A stretch of 64,000 nucleotides of DNA, taken from Streptomyces composti (GTDB lineage: Bacteria > Actinomycetota > Actinomycetes > Streptomycetales > Streptomycetaceae). The notes under the pieces are model-generated. The model was not told where the DNA came from. It made no database searches and saw nothing but the letters and a program-made list of their open reading frames with translations. The stretch is taken from positions 1 to 64,000 of the forward strand of contig NZ_JAATEM010000038.1 in NCBI RefSeq assembly GCF_012034205.1. Direction: 5' to 3'. Made by a program: the position numbers and the translations under genes. Below are positions 20,316 through 28,218 of this stretch, piece by piece (positions within the stretch are counted from its first letter, which is position 1; every line of letters starts with the position of its first letter).

Positions 20316-21274
20316 AGTTCCTCCCCCTGGCGGCGCAGCAGCCGCAGATAGACCAGCGTCACGGCGAGCAGGATCAGCAGCATCACCACGCCGATCGCCG
20401 CGCCCAGGCTGTACTGCGAGGACGCGAACGCCTGCTGGTAGGCGTAGACGTTGAGCACCAGGTTCTGGCCGGCGATACCGCCACCGTTGGTCATCACATA
20501 GATCTGGGTGAAGACCTTGAAGTCCCAGATCACCGACTGGATGGTGACCACCACCAGGATCGGCCGCAGCATCGGCGCCAGCACCGACCTCCAGATCCGC
20601 CACTGGGAGGCCCCGTCGAGCGCGGCCGCCTCCAGCACCTCCGACGGCACCGCCCGGATGCCGGCGTAGACGGTGACCATCACGAACGGGAAGGAGCACC
20701 ACACCACTTCGAGCAGCACCAGGAAGAACGCGCTGAACCGCCCGTAGGTCCACGAGTGGTCGCCGAGGCCGAGCACCCGGTTGACGGGGCCGAAGTCCGG
20801 GTCGAAGAGGAACAGCCACACGGTGGAGCCGGTGATGGCGGGTGTGGCCCAGGCGCCGAGCGCGGCCAGCATCAGCGCCAGCCGGGGCAGCGCCCGCACC
20901 CGGGTGAGCAGGACGGCCAGCGCGCACCCCACCACCAGGGTGCTCACCACACAGGCGGCGGCGAACACCACGGTCGCGGACAGCACCTGCCAGAACTGCG
21001 GGTCGGCGAAGAGCCTCCGGTAGTTGCCCAGCCCCTGGAAGCTGGTCGGTTCCCCGCCGCTGACCTGCGCCTGGGTGTAGTGGAACAGCGAGATCAGGCC
21101 GAGCTGATAGATCGGGTAGGCGAGCAGCCCGCCGAGGACGACGAGGGCGGGCGCGAGATAGAGCCAGGGCCCCGCGCTGCGCCGCCGCACACGGCGCGGG
21201 GAGGTGCGCGGGGCACCGCTGGGCACCGGCACCCGCGCCCGCCCGAGCGGCTCGGACTTCACGGGTGCGCTCAT
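20312..21274 (-). CDS. Sugar ABC importer permease (MalF type)
   Basis: A 320-residue partner permease. A ~35-residue basic cytoplasmic leader precedes a first segment (PWLYLAPALVVLGGLLAYPIY), with about five more to follow. The EAA loop reads EAAALDGASQWRIWRSVLAPML. Its ATG overlaps the binding-protein stop (ATGA, 21271-21274) and its own stop overlaps the next gene, so the three importer genes are translationally coupled. It pairs with the MalG-type permease to form the channel. Confidence 0.93.
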   Translation of the reverse strand: MSAPVKSEPLGRARVPVPSGAPRTSPRRVRRRSAGPWLYLAPALVVLGGLLAYPIYQLGLISLFHYTQAQVSGGEPTSFQGLGNYRRLFADPQFWQVLSATVVFAAACVVSTLVVGCALAVLLTRVRALPRLALMLAALGAWATPAITGSTVWLFLFDPDFGPVNRVLGLGDHSWTYGRFSAFFLVLLEVVWCSFPFVMVTVYAGIRAVPSEVLEAAALDGASQWRIWRSVLAPMLRPILVVVTIQSVIWDFKVFTQIYVMTNGGGIAGQNLVLNVYAYQQAFASSQYSLGAAIGVVMLLILLAVTLVYLRLLRRQGEEL

Positions 21275-22563
21275 CCGGCCGACCCGAACGCCGCGTCCAT
21301 CTTCTTCGCCGCGTCACCGGAGGCCTCGGCCACGCTCTTCTTGCCGCTGACGATCTCCTGGAACATCGTCGGCAGCACCAGCGAGGAGTCGATCTGCCCC
21401 CAGGCCGGGGAGGCCGGCACGAACTTCGTCCCCGCCTCGAGGGTCTGGACGAACGGCTTCACGAACGGCTCCTTGGCGGCCGCCTGCTCGCGCACATCGG
21501 AGAACGTCGGCAGGAAGCCCATCGCCTCGAACAGCTCGCCCTGGGTCTTCTTGGAGGCCAGCCGCTTCATCAGGTCGACGGCGAGCGTGCGGTGCGAGGT
21601 GGACTTCAGCACCCCGAGGTTGTTCCCGCCCGCGAACGCGGGGGCGATCGACCCGGCCTTCACGCCGGGCAGCGGTACCACCGCGTACTTGCCCTTGACC
21701 TTGCCCGCCTCCACGGCCGCGTGGCTGAAGTCGCCGCCGATGGCCATGGCGGCCTTGCCGGAGGCGAACGCGGTCACCGTGTCGTTGCCGCCCATGCCGG
21801 CACACTTGGCGGCCGGGCAGTTGTCGTCGCCGAAGAGCGAGGTGTACGCCTCGATCCCCTTGCGGGCGGCCGGGCTGTCGATCGCGGAAGCGTACGAACC
21901 GCTCTCGGCCTCGGCGAGTTCGCCGCCGTGCGCCCAGATGAAGGGCATCGCTCCGTAGGTGTAGGCGCCGCCGACGGCGAGCCCGTACAGCTCCGGCTTC
22001 TCGGCCCGGATCTTCTTCGCCGTGGAGATCAGCTCGGCCTGGGTGCGGGGCACCTTCAGGTCCAGTTCCTTGAACACGTCCGTGCGGTAGTACAGGGCGC
22101 GCACGCCGACGAAGTAGGGCGCGCCGTAGACCTTGCCGCCGACGGTGACCGACTGTCTGGCGGTCGGGTCGGTGTCCTTCGCCTCGTCCCAGGCGCCGAA
22201 CTCCTCGGTGATGTCGGCCAGTCCCCCGTCCTTCACATAGCCGGCGGTGTCGGTGTTGCCGTACTCGATGAGGTCGGGTGCGGACTTGGGGTCGTTGAAG
22301 GCGGCCTTGATGCGCTGGGCGCGGGTCTCGACCGGGATGTACTCGACGGTGACCTCGGTGCCCTTGTGCGCCTTCTCGAACTCGGCCACGACGGAGTCGA
22401 CGACCTGCTCCTTGGGCTTGTTGTTGACCTCCTGGAAGAGCCAGACGCGCAGCGTCCCGGACTTCTCGTCCTTGCCGGAGGAGGTGTCGCCTGAGGTCTG
22501 GGGGGCGCAGGCGGCGGTGGCGACGAGGGCCGCGAGCGCGACGAGGCGGACGGACAGCTTCAT
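21271..22563 (-). CDS. Sugar-binding lipoprotein (amino-sugar oligosaccharide likely)
   Basis: A 430-residue family 1 extracellular solute-binding protein. The lipoprotein signal MKLSVRLVALAALVATAAC has its lipobox Cys at residue 19, followed by a Ser/Gly/Asp linker and a two-lobe binding fold. Linkage to a GH20 hexosaminidase suggests chito-oligosaccharides or other GlcNAc-containing sugars as ligand; this is inference from context. It is first in the operon. A repeated TTGC/GCAA pattern lies just upstream of the ribosome site (GGAGGA). Confidence 0.92.
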   Translation of the reverse strand: MKLSVRLVALAALVATAACAPQTSGDTSSGKDEKSGTLRVWLFQEVNNKPKEQVVDSVVAEFEKAHKGTEVTVEYIPVETRAQRIKAAFNDPKSAPDLIEYGNTDTAGYVKDGGLADITEEFGAWDEAKDTDPTARQSVTVGGKVYGAPYFVGVRALYYRTDVFKELDLKVPRTQAELISTAKKIRAEKPELYGLAVGGAYTYGAMPFIWAHGGELAEAESGSYASAIDSPAARKGIEAYTSLFGDDNCPAAKCAGMGGNDTVTAFASGKAAMAIGGDFSHAAVEAGKVKGKYAVVPLPGVKAGSIAPAFAGGNNLGVLKSTSHRTLAVDLMKRLASKKTQGELFEAMGFLPTFSDVREQAAAKEPFVKPFVQTLEAGTKFVPASPAWGQIDSSLVLPTMFQEIVSGKKSVAEASGDAAKKMDAAFGSAG

Positions 22564-22580
22564 GGAGTGCTCCTCCGATG

Positions 22581-22599
22581 CGTTGCAACATGCGCAATG
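22581..22599 (-). promoter_or_regulatory. Candidate operator before the amino-sugar importer
   Basis: An imperfect dyad CGTTGC-N7-GCAATG sits 18 bases upstream of the binding-protein ATG, and it contains the palindromes GTTGCAAC and TGCGCA. The position suits a LacI- or ROK-type repressor or an activator of the GH20/ABC operon. The assignment is inference. Confidence 0.4.
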
Positions 22600-22789
22600 A
22601 TGGTTTCGCTGTGCACAACACCTCGGAGGCTAGGGACGCGTGAACCACGCCACAAGAGGTGGACCAGAGGTCTCAACCACTCTGTGACCGGCCGACGCAT
22701 CCTGTGCAACGCGCGGCCGTCGCGAGAGACCTCAGGAGAGGGGGCGGCGCGAGAGGCCCGGGCGGGCGGACAGCGCCGGACAGCACGAA

Positions 22790-22827
22790 GGCCCCCGAGG
22801 GCGCGCGTCAGCGCACCCTCGGGGGCC
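22790..22827 (-). terminator. Strong hairpin downstream of the DUF3039 gene
   Basis: GGCCCCCGAGGG (22790-22801) pairs perfectly with CCCTCGGGGGCC (22816-22827), and a further CGC/GCG pairing closes the loop. It lies 27 bases beyond the DUF3039 stop and insulates the sugar-import operon from it. Confidence 0.75.
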
Positions 22828-22853
22828 TCGAGAAGGTCTGTCCGGCCCGGCGG

Positions 22854-23141
22854 CTATTTGTCGCCCTTGCCGCCCTTGCCGTTGTCGTCCCCGGAACCCA
22901 TGGAGTCGTAGATCTCCTTGCACATGGGGCAGACGGGGTACTTCTTCGGATCGCGGCCGGGCACCCAGACCTTGCCGCACAGCGCCACGACGGGCGTGCC
23001 GTCGAGGGCGCTCGCCATGATCTTGTCCTTCTGGACGTAGTGGGCGAAGCGCTCGTGGTCACCGTCGCCGTGCGAGGTCTGCGGCGTCGGCTCGACGAGG
23101 GTCCCCGTACCAGTCCCGCGCTCGGGCTCAAGAGTGCTCAT
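22854..23141 (-). CDS. DUF3039 family protein
   Basis: A 95-residue actinobacterial protein of unknown function (DUF3039). A likely zinc site is visible as HYVQKDKIMAS, then ALCGKVW and CPMCKEIYDS (one Cys plus CPMC). The C-terminal tail is Gly/Lys/Asp-rich. I chose the ATG at 23141 (MSTLEPERG). It sits 29 bases downstream of yqgE in the same direction, so the two may be co-transcribed. The family usually lies near yqgE and murA in Streptomyces. Confidence 0.85.
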   Translation of the reverse strand: MSTLEPERGTGTGTLVEPTPQTSHGDGDHERFAHYVQKDKIMASALDGTPVVALCGKVWVPGRDPKKYPVCPMCKEIYDSMGSGDDNGKGGKGDK

Positions 23142-23170
23142 AGAGCCCAGGGTACTGAAGCGCACCCGCT

Positions 23171-23743
23171 TCAGTTGAGCGTCGGGTCGTCCGGATAGGT
23201 CGCGACCATGGCGAGTTCGCTGCGCTGGCGGCGCAGCACCTCGCGCCACAGCCGCTCCGGGGACGGGGAGGACACGTCGCCGGGCTCCGACTCGACGACG
23301 TACCAGGCGCCGTCGGCGAGCTCCTCCTCCAGCTGGCCGGGGCCCCATCCGGCGTACCCGGCGAAGATGCGCAGGGAGCCGAGCGCGGAGGCGAACAGCT
23401 CCGGCGGGGCCTCCAGATCGACCAGGCCGATCGCGCCGTGCACCCGGCGCCAGCCGAGCGGTGCCGCCTCGGCGTCCGCGTCGCCCGGCACCACGGCCAC
23501 GCCGAGGGCCGAGTCGAGGGAGACGGGTCCGCCCTGGAAGACGACACCCGGTTCGCCGGTCAGGTCGGCCCAGCCCTCCAGGATGTCCCCCACGTCGACG
23601 GGGGTCGGGCGGTTGAGGACGACACCGAGCGAGCCCTCCTCGTCGTGGTCGAGGAGAAGCACCACCGCGCGGTCGAAGTTCGGGTCCGCCAGGGCGGGGG
23701 TGGCCACGAGCAGCCGCCCTGTGAGCGAGGACACCTCGGTCAT
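23171..23743 (-). CDS. YqgE/AlgH family protein
   Basis: A 190-residue UPF0301/DUF179 protein. Typical segments are GRLLVATPALADPNFDRAVVLLLDHDEEGSLGVVLNRP and the C-terminal GYAGWGPGQLEEEL. Its molecular role is unknown. The start is uncertain between ATG 23743 (MTEVSS) and ATG 23752 three codons upstream; neither has a strong ribosome site. It is divergent from murA, with a 253-base shared promoter region between them. Confidence 0.88.
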   Translation of the reverse strand: MTEVSSLTGRLLVATPALADPNFDRAVVLLLDHDEEGSLGVVLNRPTPVDVGDILEGWADLTGEPGVVFQGGPVSLDSALGVAVVPGDADAEAAPLGWRRVHGAIGLVDLEAPPELFASALGSLRIFAGYAGWGPGQLEEELADGAWYVVESEPGDVSSPSPERLWREVLRRQRSELAMVATYPDDPTLN

Positions 23744-23996
23744 GCCAGACATGATCCCGCATCTTCGCCGCGTGTGGGGAGGCAATGCGGGTACGGGAGT
23801 GAACGCAGCTCAGGGGGGACGGAAGCACCCCCGGCGCACGGGGCCGGCCGGTGACCGCTCGCACACGCCGGTGAACGGTTCGTGTTGTGACAGATCCATG
23901 ACGTGGCTGGTCCGTGCTCGGGCTTACAGAAGGGGGGTGGAGGGCGATTAGTCTTTCCCTCCTGGCCCCCGACCTACTCCACGGAACGCGAGATTC

Positions 23997-25343
23997 ATGA
24001 CCGTCAACGGCGCTGATGACGTACTGCTTGTCCACGGCGGAACCCCGCTGGAGGGCGAGCTCCGTGTCCGCGGTGCGAAGAACCTCGTACCGAAGGCCAT
24101 GGTGGCCGCGCTGCTCGGCAGCGCTCCGAGCCGGCTGCGCAATGTTCCGGACATTCGCGACGTCCGCGTCGTACGGGGTCTGCTGCAGCTGCACGGAGTG
24201 ACGGTCCGCCCCGGGCACGAGCCGGGCGAGCTGGTGATGGACCCGACGTCGGTGGAGAGCGCGAACGTCGCCGACATCGATGCCCACGCCGGCTCCTCGC
24301 GCATCCCGATCCTCTTCTGCGGCCCGCTGCTGCACCGGCTGGGGCACGCCTTCATCCCCGGTCTGGGCGGCTGCGACATCGGCGGCCGGCCGATCGACTT
24401 CCACTTCGACGTGCTGCGCCAGTTCGGCGCCACCATCGAGAAGCGCGCCGACGGCCAGTACTTGGAGGCCCCGCAGCGGCTGCGCGGCACCAAGATCCGG
24501 CTGCCCTACCCGTCGGTCGGCGCGACCGAGCAGGTGCTGCTGACGGCCGTCCTCGCCGAGGGCGTCACCGAGCTGTCCAACGCCGCCGTGGAGCCGGAGA
24601 TCGAGGACCTGATCTGCGTGCTGCAGAAGATGGGCGCGATCATCGCGATGGACACCGACCGCACCATCCGGGTCACCGGTGTGGAGAAACTCGGCGGCTA
24701 CACCCACCGCGCCATCCCGGACCGCCTGGAGGCCGCCTCCTGGGCGTCCGCGGCGCTGGCCACCGAGGGCAACATCTACGTCCGCGGCGCCCAGCAGCGC
24801 TCGATGATGACGTTCCTGAACACCTACCGGAAGGTCGGCGGTGCCTTCGAGATCGACGACGAGGGCATCCGCTTCTGGCACCCGGGCGGCCAGCTGAAGT
24901 CCATCGCGCTGGAGACCGATGTGCACCCCGGCTTCCAGACCGACTGGCAGCAGCCGCTGGTGGTCGCCCTGACCCAGGCCACGGGCCTGTCCATCATCCA
25001 CGAGACGGTCTACGAGTCCCGGCTGGGCTTCACCAGCGCGCTCAACCAGATGGGCGCCCACATCCAGCTCTACCGCGAGTGCCTGGGCGGCTCCGACTGC
25101 CGCTTCGGCCAGCGCAACTTCCTGCACTCGGCGGTGGTCTCGGGCCCGACCCCGCTGCAGGCCGCCGACCTCGTCATCCCGGACCTGCGGGGCGGCTTCT
25201 CGTACCTCATCGCCGCGCTCGCCGCCCAGGGCACCAGCCGGGTGCACGGCATCGGGCTGATCAACCGGGGCTACGAGAACTTCATGGAGAAGCTGGTCGA
25301 GCTCGGCGCGAAGGCGGAGCTGCCGGGCAAGGCGCTCGGCTGA
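23997..25343 (+). CDS. murA: UDP-N-acetylglucosamine 1-carboxyvinyltransferase
   Basis: A 448-residue EPSP-synthase-fold enzyme that transfers enolpyruvate from PEP to UDP-GlcNAc, the first committed step of peptidoglycan synthesis in the cytoplasm. The catalytic Lys lies in RGAKNLVPK near residue 22. The fosfomycin-reactive Cys lies in LGGCDIGGRPIDFH at about residue 124. Length is about 30 residues above E. coli MurA. It is monocistronic, ending in a perfect 20-bp hairpin, and converges on the HU gene. Confidence 0.95.
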   Translation: MTVNGADDVLLVHGGTPLEGELRVRGAKNLVPKAMVAALLGSAPSRLRNVPDIRDVRVVRGLLQLHGVTVRPGHEPGELVMDPTSVESANVADIDAHAGSSRIPILFCGPLLHRLGHAFIPGLGGCDIGGRPIDFHFDVLRQFGATIEKRADGQYLEAPQRLRGTKIRLPYPSVGATEQVLLTAVLAEGVTELSNAAVEPEIEDLICVLQKMGAIIAMDTDRTIRVTGVEKLGGYTHRAIPDRLEAASWASAALATEGNIYVRGAQQRSMMTFLNTYRKVGGAFEIDDEGIRFWHPGGQLKSIALETDVHPGFQTDWQQPLVVALTQATGLSIIHETVYESRLGFTSALNQMGAHIQLYRECLGGSDCRFGQRNFLHSAVVSGPTPLQAADLVIPDLRGGFSYLIAALAAQGTSRVHGIGLINRGYENFMEKLVELGAKAELPGKALG

Positions 25344-25360
25344 CGCCCGCGTATCCGCAC

Positions 25361-25404
25361 GCCGATGGGGCGGTCACCCGGACCCGGGTGACCGCCCCAT
25401 CGGC
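25361..25404. terminator. Perfect 20-bp hairpin between murA and HU genes
   Basis: GCCGATGGGGCGGTCACCCG (25361-25380), loop GACC, and its exact reverse complement (25385-25404), then TTTG. It sits 17 bases past the murA stop and about 100 bases past the HU stop, so it can serve both convergent genes. Confidence 0.92.
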
Positions 25405-25501
25405 TTTGCTGAAGCACCCTGACGGGGCGCCGGATGCGCGCCGCCGGTCACGAGGACCGGCGGCCGCCCCGGGCGCCCGGCCGGAGTCTGCTCGGGTGCC
25501 C

Positions 25502-25783
25502 TTACTTGCCCTTGGCCGCGTCCTTCAGCTTGGAGCCCGCCGAAACCTTCACGCTGTACCCGGCCGGGATCTGGATCGGCTCACCCGTCTGCGGGTTGCG
25601 AGCCGTACGAGCGGCGCGGTGGGTCCGCTCGAAGGTCAGAAAGCCGGGGATGGTGACCTTCTCGTCGCCCTTGGAGACGACATCGCCGACGATGTCGGCG
25701 AACGCGGCCAGCACGGCGTCGGCGTCCTTGCGGGTCACCTCGGCGCGGTCGGCCAGCGCGGCCACCAGCTCACTGCGGTTCAT
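25502..25783 (-). CDS. hupA: HU-type nucleoid protein
   Basis: A 93-residue histone-like HU protein that bends and compacts DNA as a dimer. The signature GFLTFERTHRAARTARNPQTGE spans the DNA-binding arm, and the N-terminus MNRSELVAALADRAEVTRKDA is standard. It lacks the long Lys-rich tail of the second, sporulation HU of Streptomyces, so it is the vegetative type. The start is ATG 25783. A ~530-base leader region upstream carries no gene. It converges on murA. Confidence 0.93.
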   Translation of the reverse strand: MNRSELVAALADRAEVTRKDADAVLAAFADIVGDVVSKGDEKVTIPGFLTFERTHRAARTARNPQTGEPIQIPAGYSVKVSAGSKLKDAAKGK

Positions 25784-26312
25784 GTTGTTACTCCCGTGTT
25801 CTTCTTGCCGTTGAGGCGTGCCACGCGGCGGGGCCGCATGTCGGGCACGGCCAAGCCGATGCTGCCAGGGTTCTCGGTGAGGCCCCGGACCCGGGTCCGA
25901 CGTCGAACCCTCGCGCCCAGGGAGGCATCCTGCCTCCACCTGCGGCGGGAAAGCCAATCCGGCACCCGCAGGAGTCGTGAGAACACTCGTGAGTGTCACA
26001 CGCAGGCCCAGGTCCCTGCCGCCGGGATCAGCCCGCTGACGCGGGGTCACCACCGTCGGCGAGGTGCCGCAGACCTCCTGCGACCTGATCCGAACGGCAG
26101 GCCCTGGTCGCCACACTAGAGGTCGGCCAGGACCCTGAGGTTCCGCGACGCGCCGTTTCCGCACGCCGTGGCGCTCCTCACAGCCGGTCGGCGCCGCTTT
26201 CCCGCGCTGCCCCGTCCTTCCCGCGCGTTCCGGCGGTCCGGCACCGTGTTCCCGTGATCCGGCGAGGTACACCCGCGGCCGGGCGCGGGCGCCGGTGGTC
26301 CAGGGGTGCGCG
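25784..26312 (-). promoter_or_regulatory. Long non-coding leader of the HU gene
   Basis: 529 bases without a credible gene. It must contain the HU promoter; a -10-like TAGTGT is read on the minus strand at 26114-26119. A 14-base palindrome (ACACTC-GT-GAGTGT, 25983-25996) could be an operator or a short hairpin in the leader. The 3' end of the malic enzyme gene follows at 26313. Confidence 0.4.
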
Positions 26313-27731
26313 TCAGTGGGCGGCGACACCGGCCGCCTTGGCGGCGTCCCGCACCGCTCCGGCGACCGCGCCCGCGACCTTGTCGTTGAAGACGCTGGGG
26401 ATGATGTAGTTCGGGTTCAGCTCGTCCTCGGTGACCACGTCCGCCAGCGCCTTGGCGGCGGCCAGCATCATCTCCGTGTTGACGGTGCGGGACTGCGCGT
26501 CGAGCAGGCCGCGGAACACACCCGGGAAGACCAGCACGTTGTTGATCTGGTTCGGGAAGTCCGAGCGTCCGGTGGCCACAACGGCCGCCGTCTGACGGGC
26601 GATTGCCGGGTCCACCTCGGGGTCCGGGTTCGCGAGCGCGAACACGATGGCGCCGTCGGCCATGGCGGCGACGTCGGTGGCGTCCAGGACGTTCGGGGCG
26701 GAGACGCCGATGAAGACGTCCGCGCCGCGCACGGCCTCCTTCAGGGTGCCGCTGAGGTTCTCGGGGTTGGTGTTGTCGGCGATCCAGCGCAGCGCGGAGC
26801 CGGGGGCCGCGTCGACGAGGTCCTCGCGGCCGGCGTGCACCACACCGTGGATGTCGGCCACCACGGCGTTCTTGACGCCGGCGGCGAGCAGCAGCTTGAG
26901 GATGGCGGTACCGGCCGCACCGGCACCGGACATCACCACGCGGATGCTCTCGATGGATTTCTGCGTGACCCGCAGGGCGTTGGTGAGGGCGGCGAGCACG
27001 ACGATGGCGGTGCCGTGCTGGTCGTCGTGGAAGACGGGGATGTCCAGGGCCTCGCGCAGCCGCGCCTCGATCTCGAAGCAGCGGGGGGCGGAGATGTCCT
27101 CGAGGTTGATGCCCGCGAAGCCGGGGGCGATGGCCTTGACGATCTCGACGATCGCGTCGGTGTCCTGGGTGTCCAGGCAGATCGGCCAGGCGTCGATGCC
27201 GGCGAAGCGTTTGAACAGGGCGGCCTTGCCCTCCATCACGGGCAGCGCGGCCTTGGGGCCGATGTTGCCCAGGCCGAGCACCGCGGAGCCGTCCGTCACC
27301 ACCGCGACCGAGTTGCGCTTGATGGTGAGCCGGCGGGCGTCCTCGGGGTTCTCGGCGATCGCCATGCAGACCCGGGCCACGCCGGGCGTGTAGACCATGG
27401 AGAGGTCGTCACGGTTGCGGATGGGGTGCTTGGACGCCATCTCGATCTTGCCGCCGAGGTGCATCAGGAAGGTACGGTCGGAGACCTTGCCGAGCGTGAC
27501 GCCCTCGATCCGGCGGAGCTGCTCGACGATCTGCTCGGCGTGCGCGGTCGAGGTGGCGGCGATGGTGACGTCGATGCGGAGCTTCTCGTGTCCGGACGCG
27601 GTGACGTCGAGGCCGGTGACCGAGCCTCCGGAGGACTCCACGGCCGTGGTGAGCTGCGAGACGGCCGTTCCGCTCGCGGGCACCTCCAGCCGAATGGTCA
27701 TCGAGTAGGAGACGCTGGGCGCCGTTGCCAT
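26313..27731 (-). CDS. NAD(P)-dependent malic enzyme with ACT domain
   Basis: A 472-residue malic enzyme that decarboxylates malate to pyruvate. Residues 1-85 form an ACT regulatory domain (SYSMTIRLEVPA...). The catalytic region has YTPGVARVC, the Lys-containing LTIKRNSVAVVTDGSAVLGLGN and the metal-binding ED-I-SAP segment. The nucleotide site GAGAAGTAI lies near residue 270. Cofactor cannot be assigned; the S. coelicolor counterpart in this neighbourhood is, from memory, the NAD-linked form. Monocistronic, with a candidate operator 58 bases upstream. Confidence 0.93.
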   Translation of the reverse strand: MATAPSVSYSMTIRLEVPASGTAVSQLTTAVESSGGSVTGLDVTASGHEKLRIDVTIAATSTAHAEQIVEQLRRIEGVTLGKVSDRTFLMHLGGKIEMASKHPIRNRDDLSMVYTPGVARVCMAIAENPEDARRLTIKRNSVAVVTDGSAVLGLGNIGPKAALPVMEGKAALFKRFAGIDAWPICLDTQDTDAIVEIVKAIAPGFAGINLEDISAPRCFEIEARLREALDIPVFHDDQHGTAIVVLAALTNALRVTQKSIESIRVVMSGAGAAGTAILKLLLAAGVKNAVVADIHGVVHAGREDLVDAAPGSALRWIADNTNPENLSGTLKEAVRGADVFIGVSAPNVLDATDVAAMADGAIVFALANPDPEVDPAIARQTAAVVATGRSDFPNQINNVLVFPGVFRGLLDAQSRTVNTEMMLAAAKALADVVTEDELNPNYIIPSVFNDKVAGAVAGAVRDAAKAAGVAAH

Positions 27732-27788
27732 GGCCGACTTCCTCTGCTTTCACCGTGTCGCTCTGTTGTGCCGTCCGATCGTCGCACC

Positions 27789-27807
27789 TACCGCTGAGTA
27801 CGCGGTA
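27789..27807 (-). promoter_or_regulatory. Candidate operator before malic enzyme
   Basis: A dyad TACCGC-N7-GCGGTA (27789-27794 and 27802-27807) is centred about 67 bases upstream of the malic enzyme ATG, a position that suits repression or activation. No regulator is encoded next to it. Confidence 0.4.
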
Positions 27808-27908
27808 ACCACCTCGGATTACGGACGTTTTGTTCACGGGCGTACGAAAGCGCACTTCCCGCTGACGGAAACTGACTTCCACAATACGAGAGGCGCTGAG
27901 GCAACGAA

Positions 27909-27942
27909 AGAGGCCCACGTCACTTCCTCGACGTGGGCCTCT
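27909..27942 (-). terminator. Hairpin downstream of the HelD-like gene
   Basis: AGAGGCCCACGTC (27909-27921), an 8-base loop and the exact complement GACGTGGGCCTCT (27930-27942). It lies about 280 bases past the helicase stop. The rest of 27732-28218 shows no gene. Confidence 0.75.
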
Positions 27943-28218
27943 CCGGCGTTCACGACACCGACCCGCCATGCTCGCCTCGCGGCAAGTGGTCGCTCGAAGC
28001 GACGAAGGTTGGGCCCGGGGGCTTGGATCGGGCCGGTGTCACGCCCAGGCTAACAAACGGATCGCGCAGGGCGATTCCCGCGCGGGGCGGCGTTCCCCCG
28101 GTTGCTCCCGTGCGCCCCCCGGTACGGCCCCGGCACCGATCCCCGGTTCCGTCCCGGGGCACGGCCGCGGTCACGTCCCGGCGCAGCCCTCGGCCCGGTC
28201 CGGCAGCGGATTCACCGA

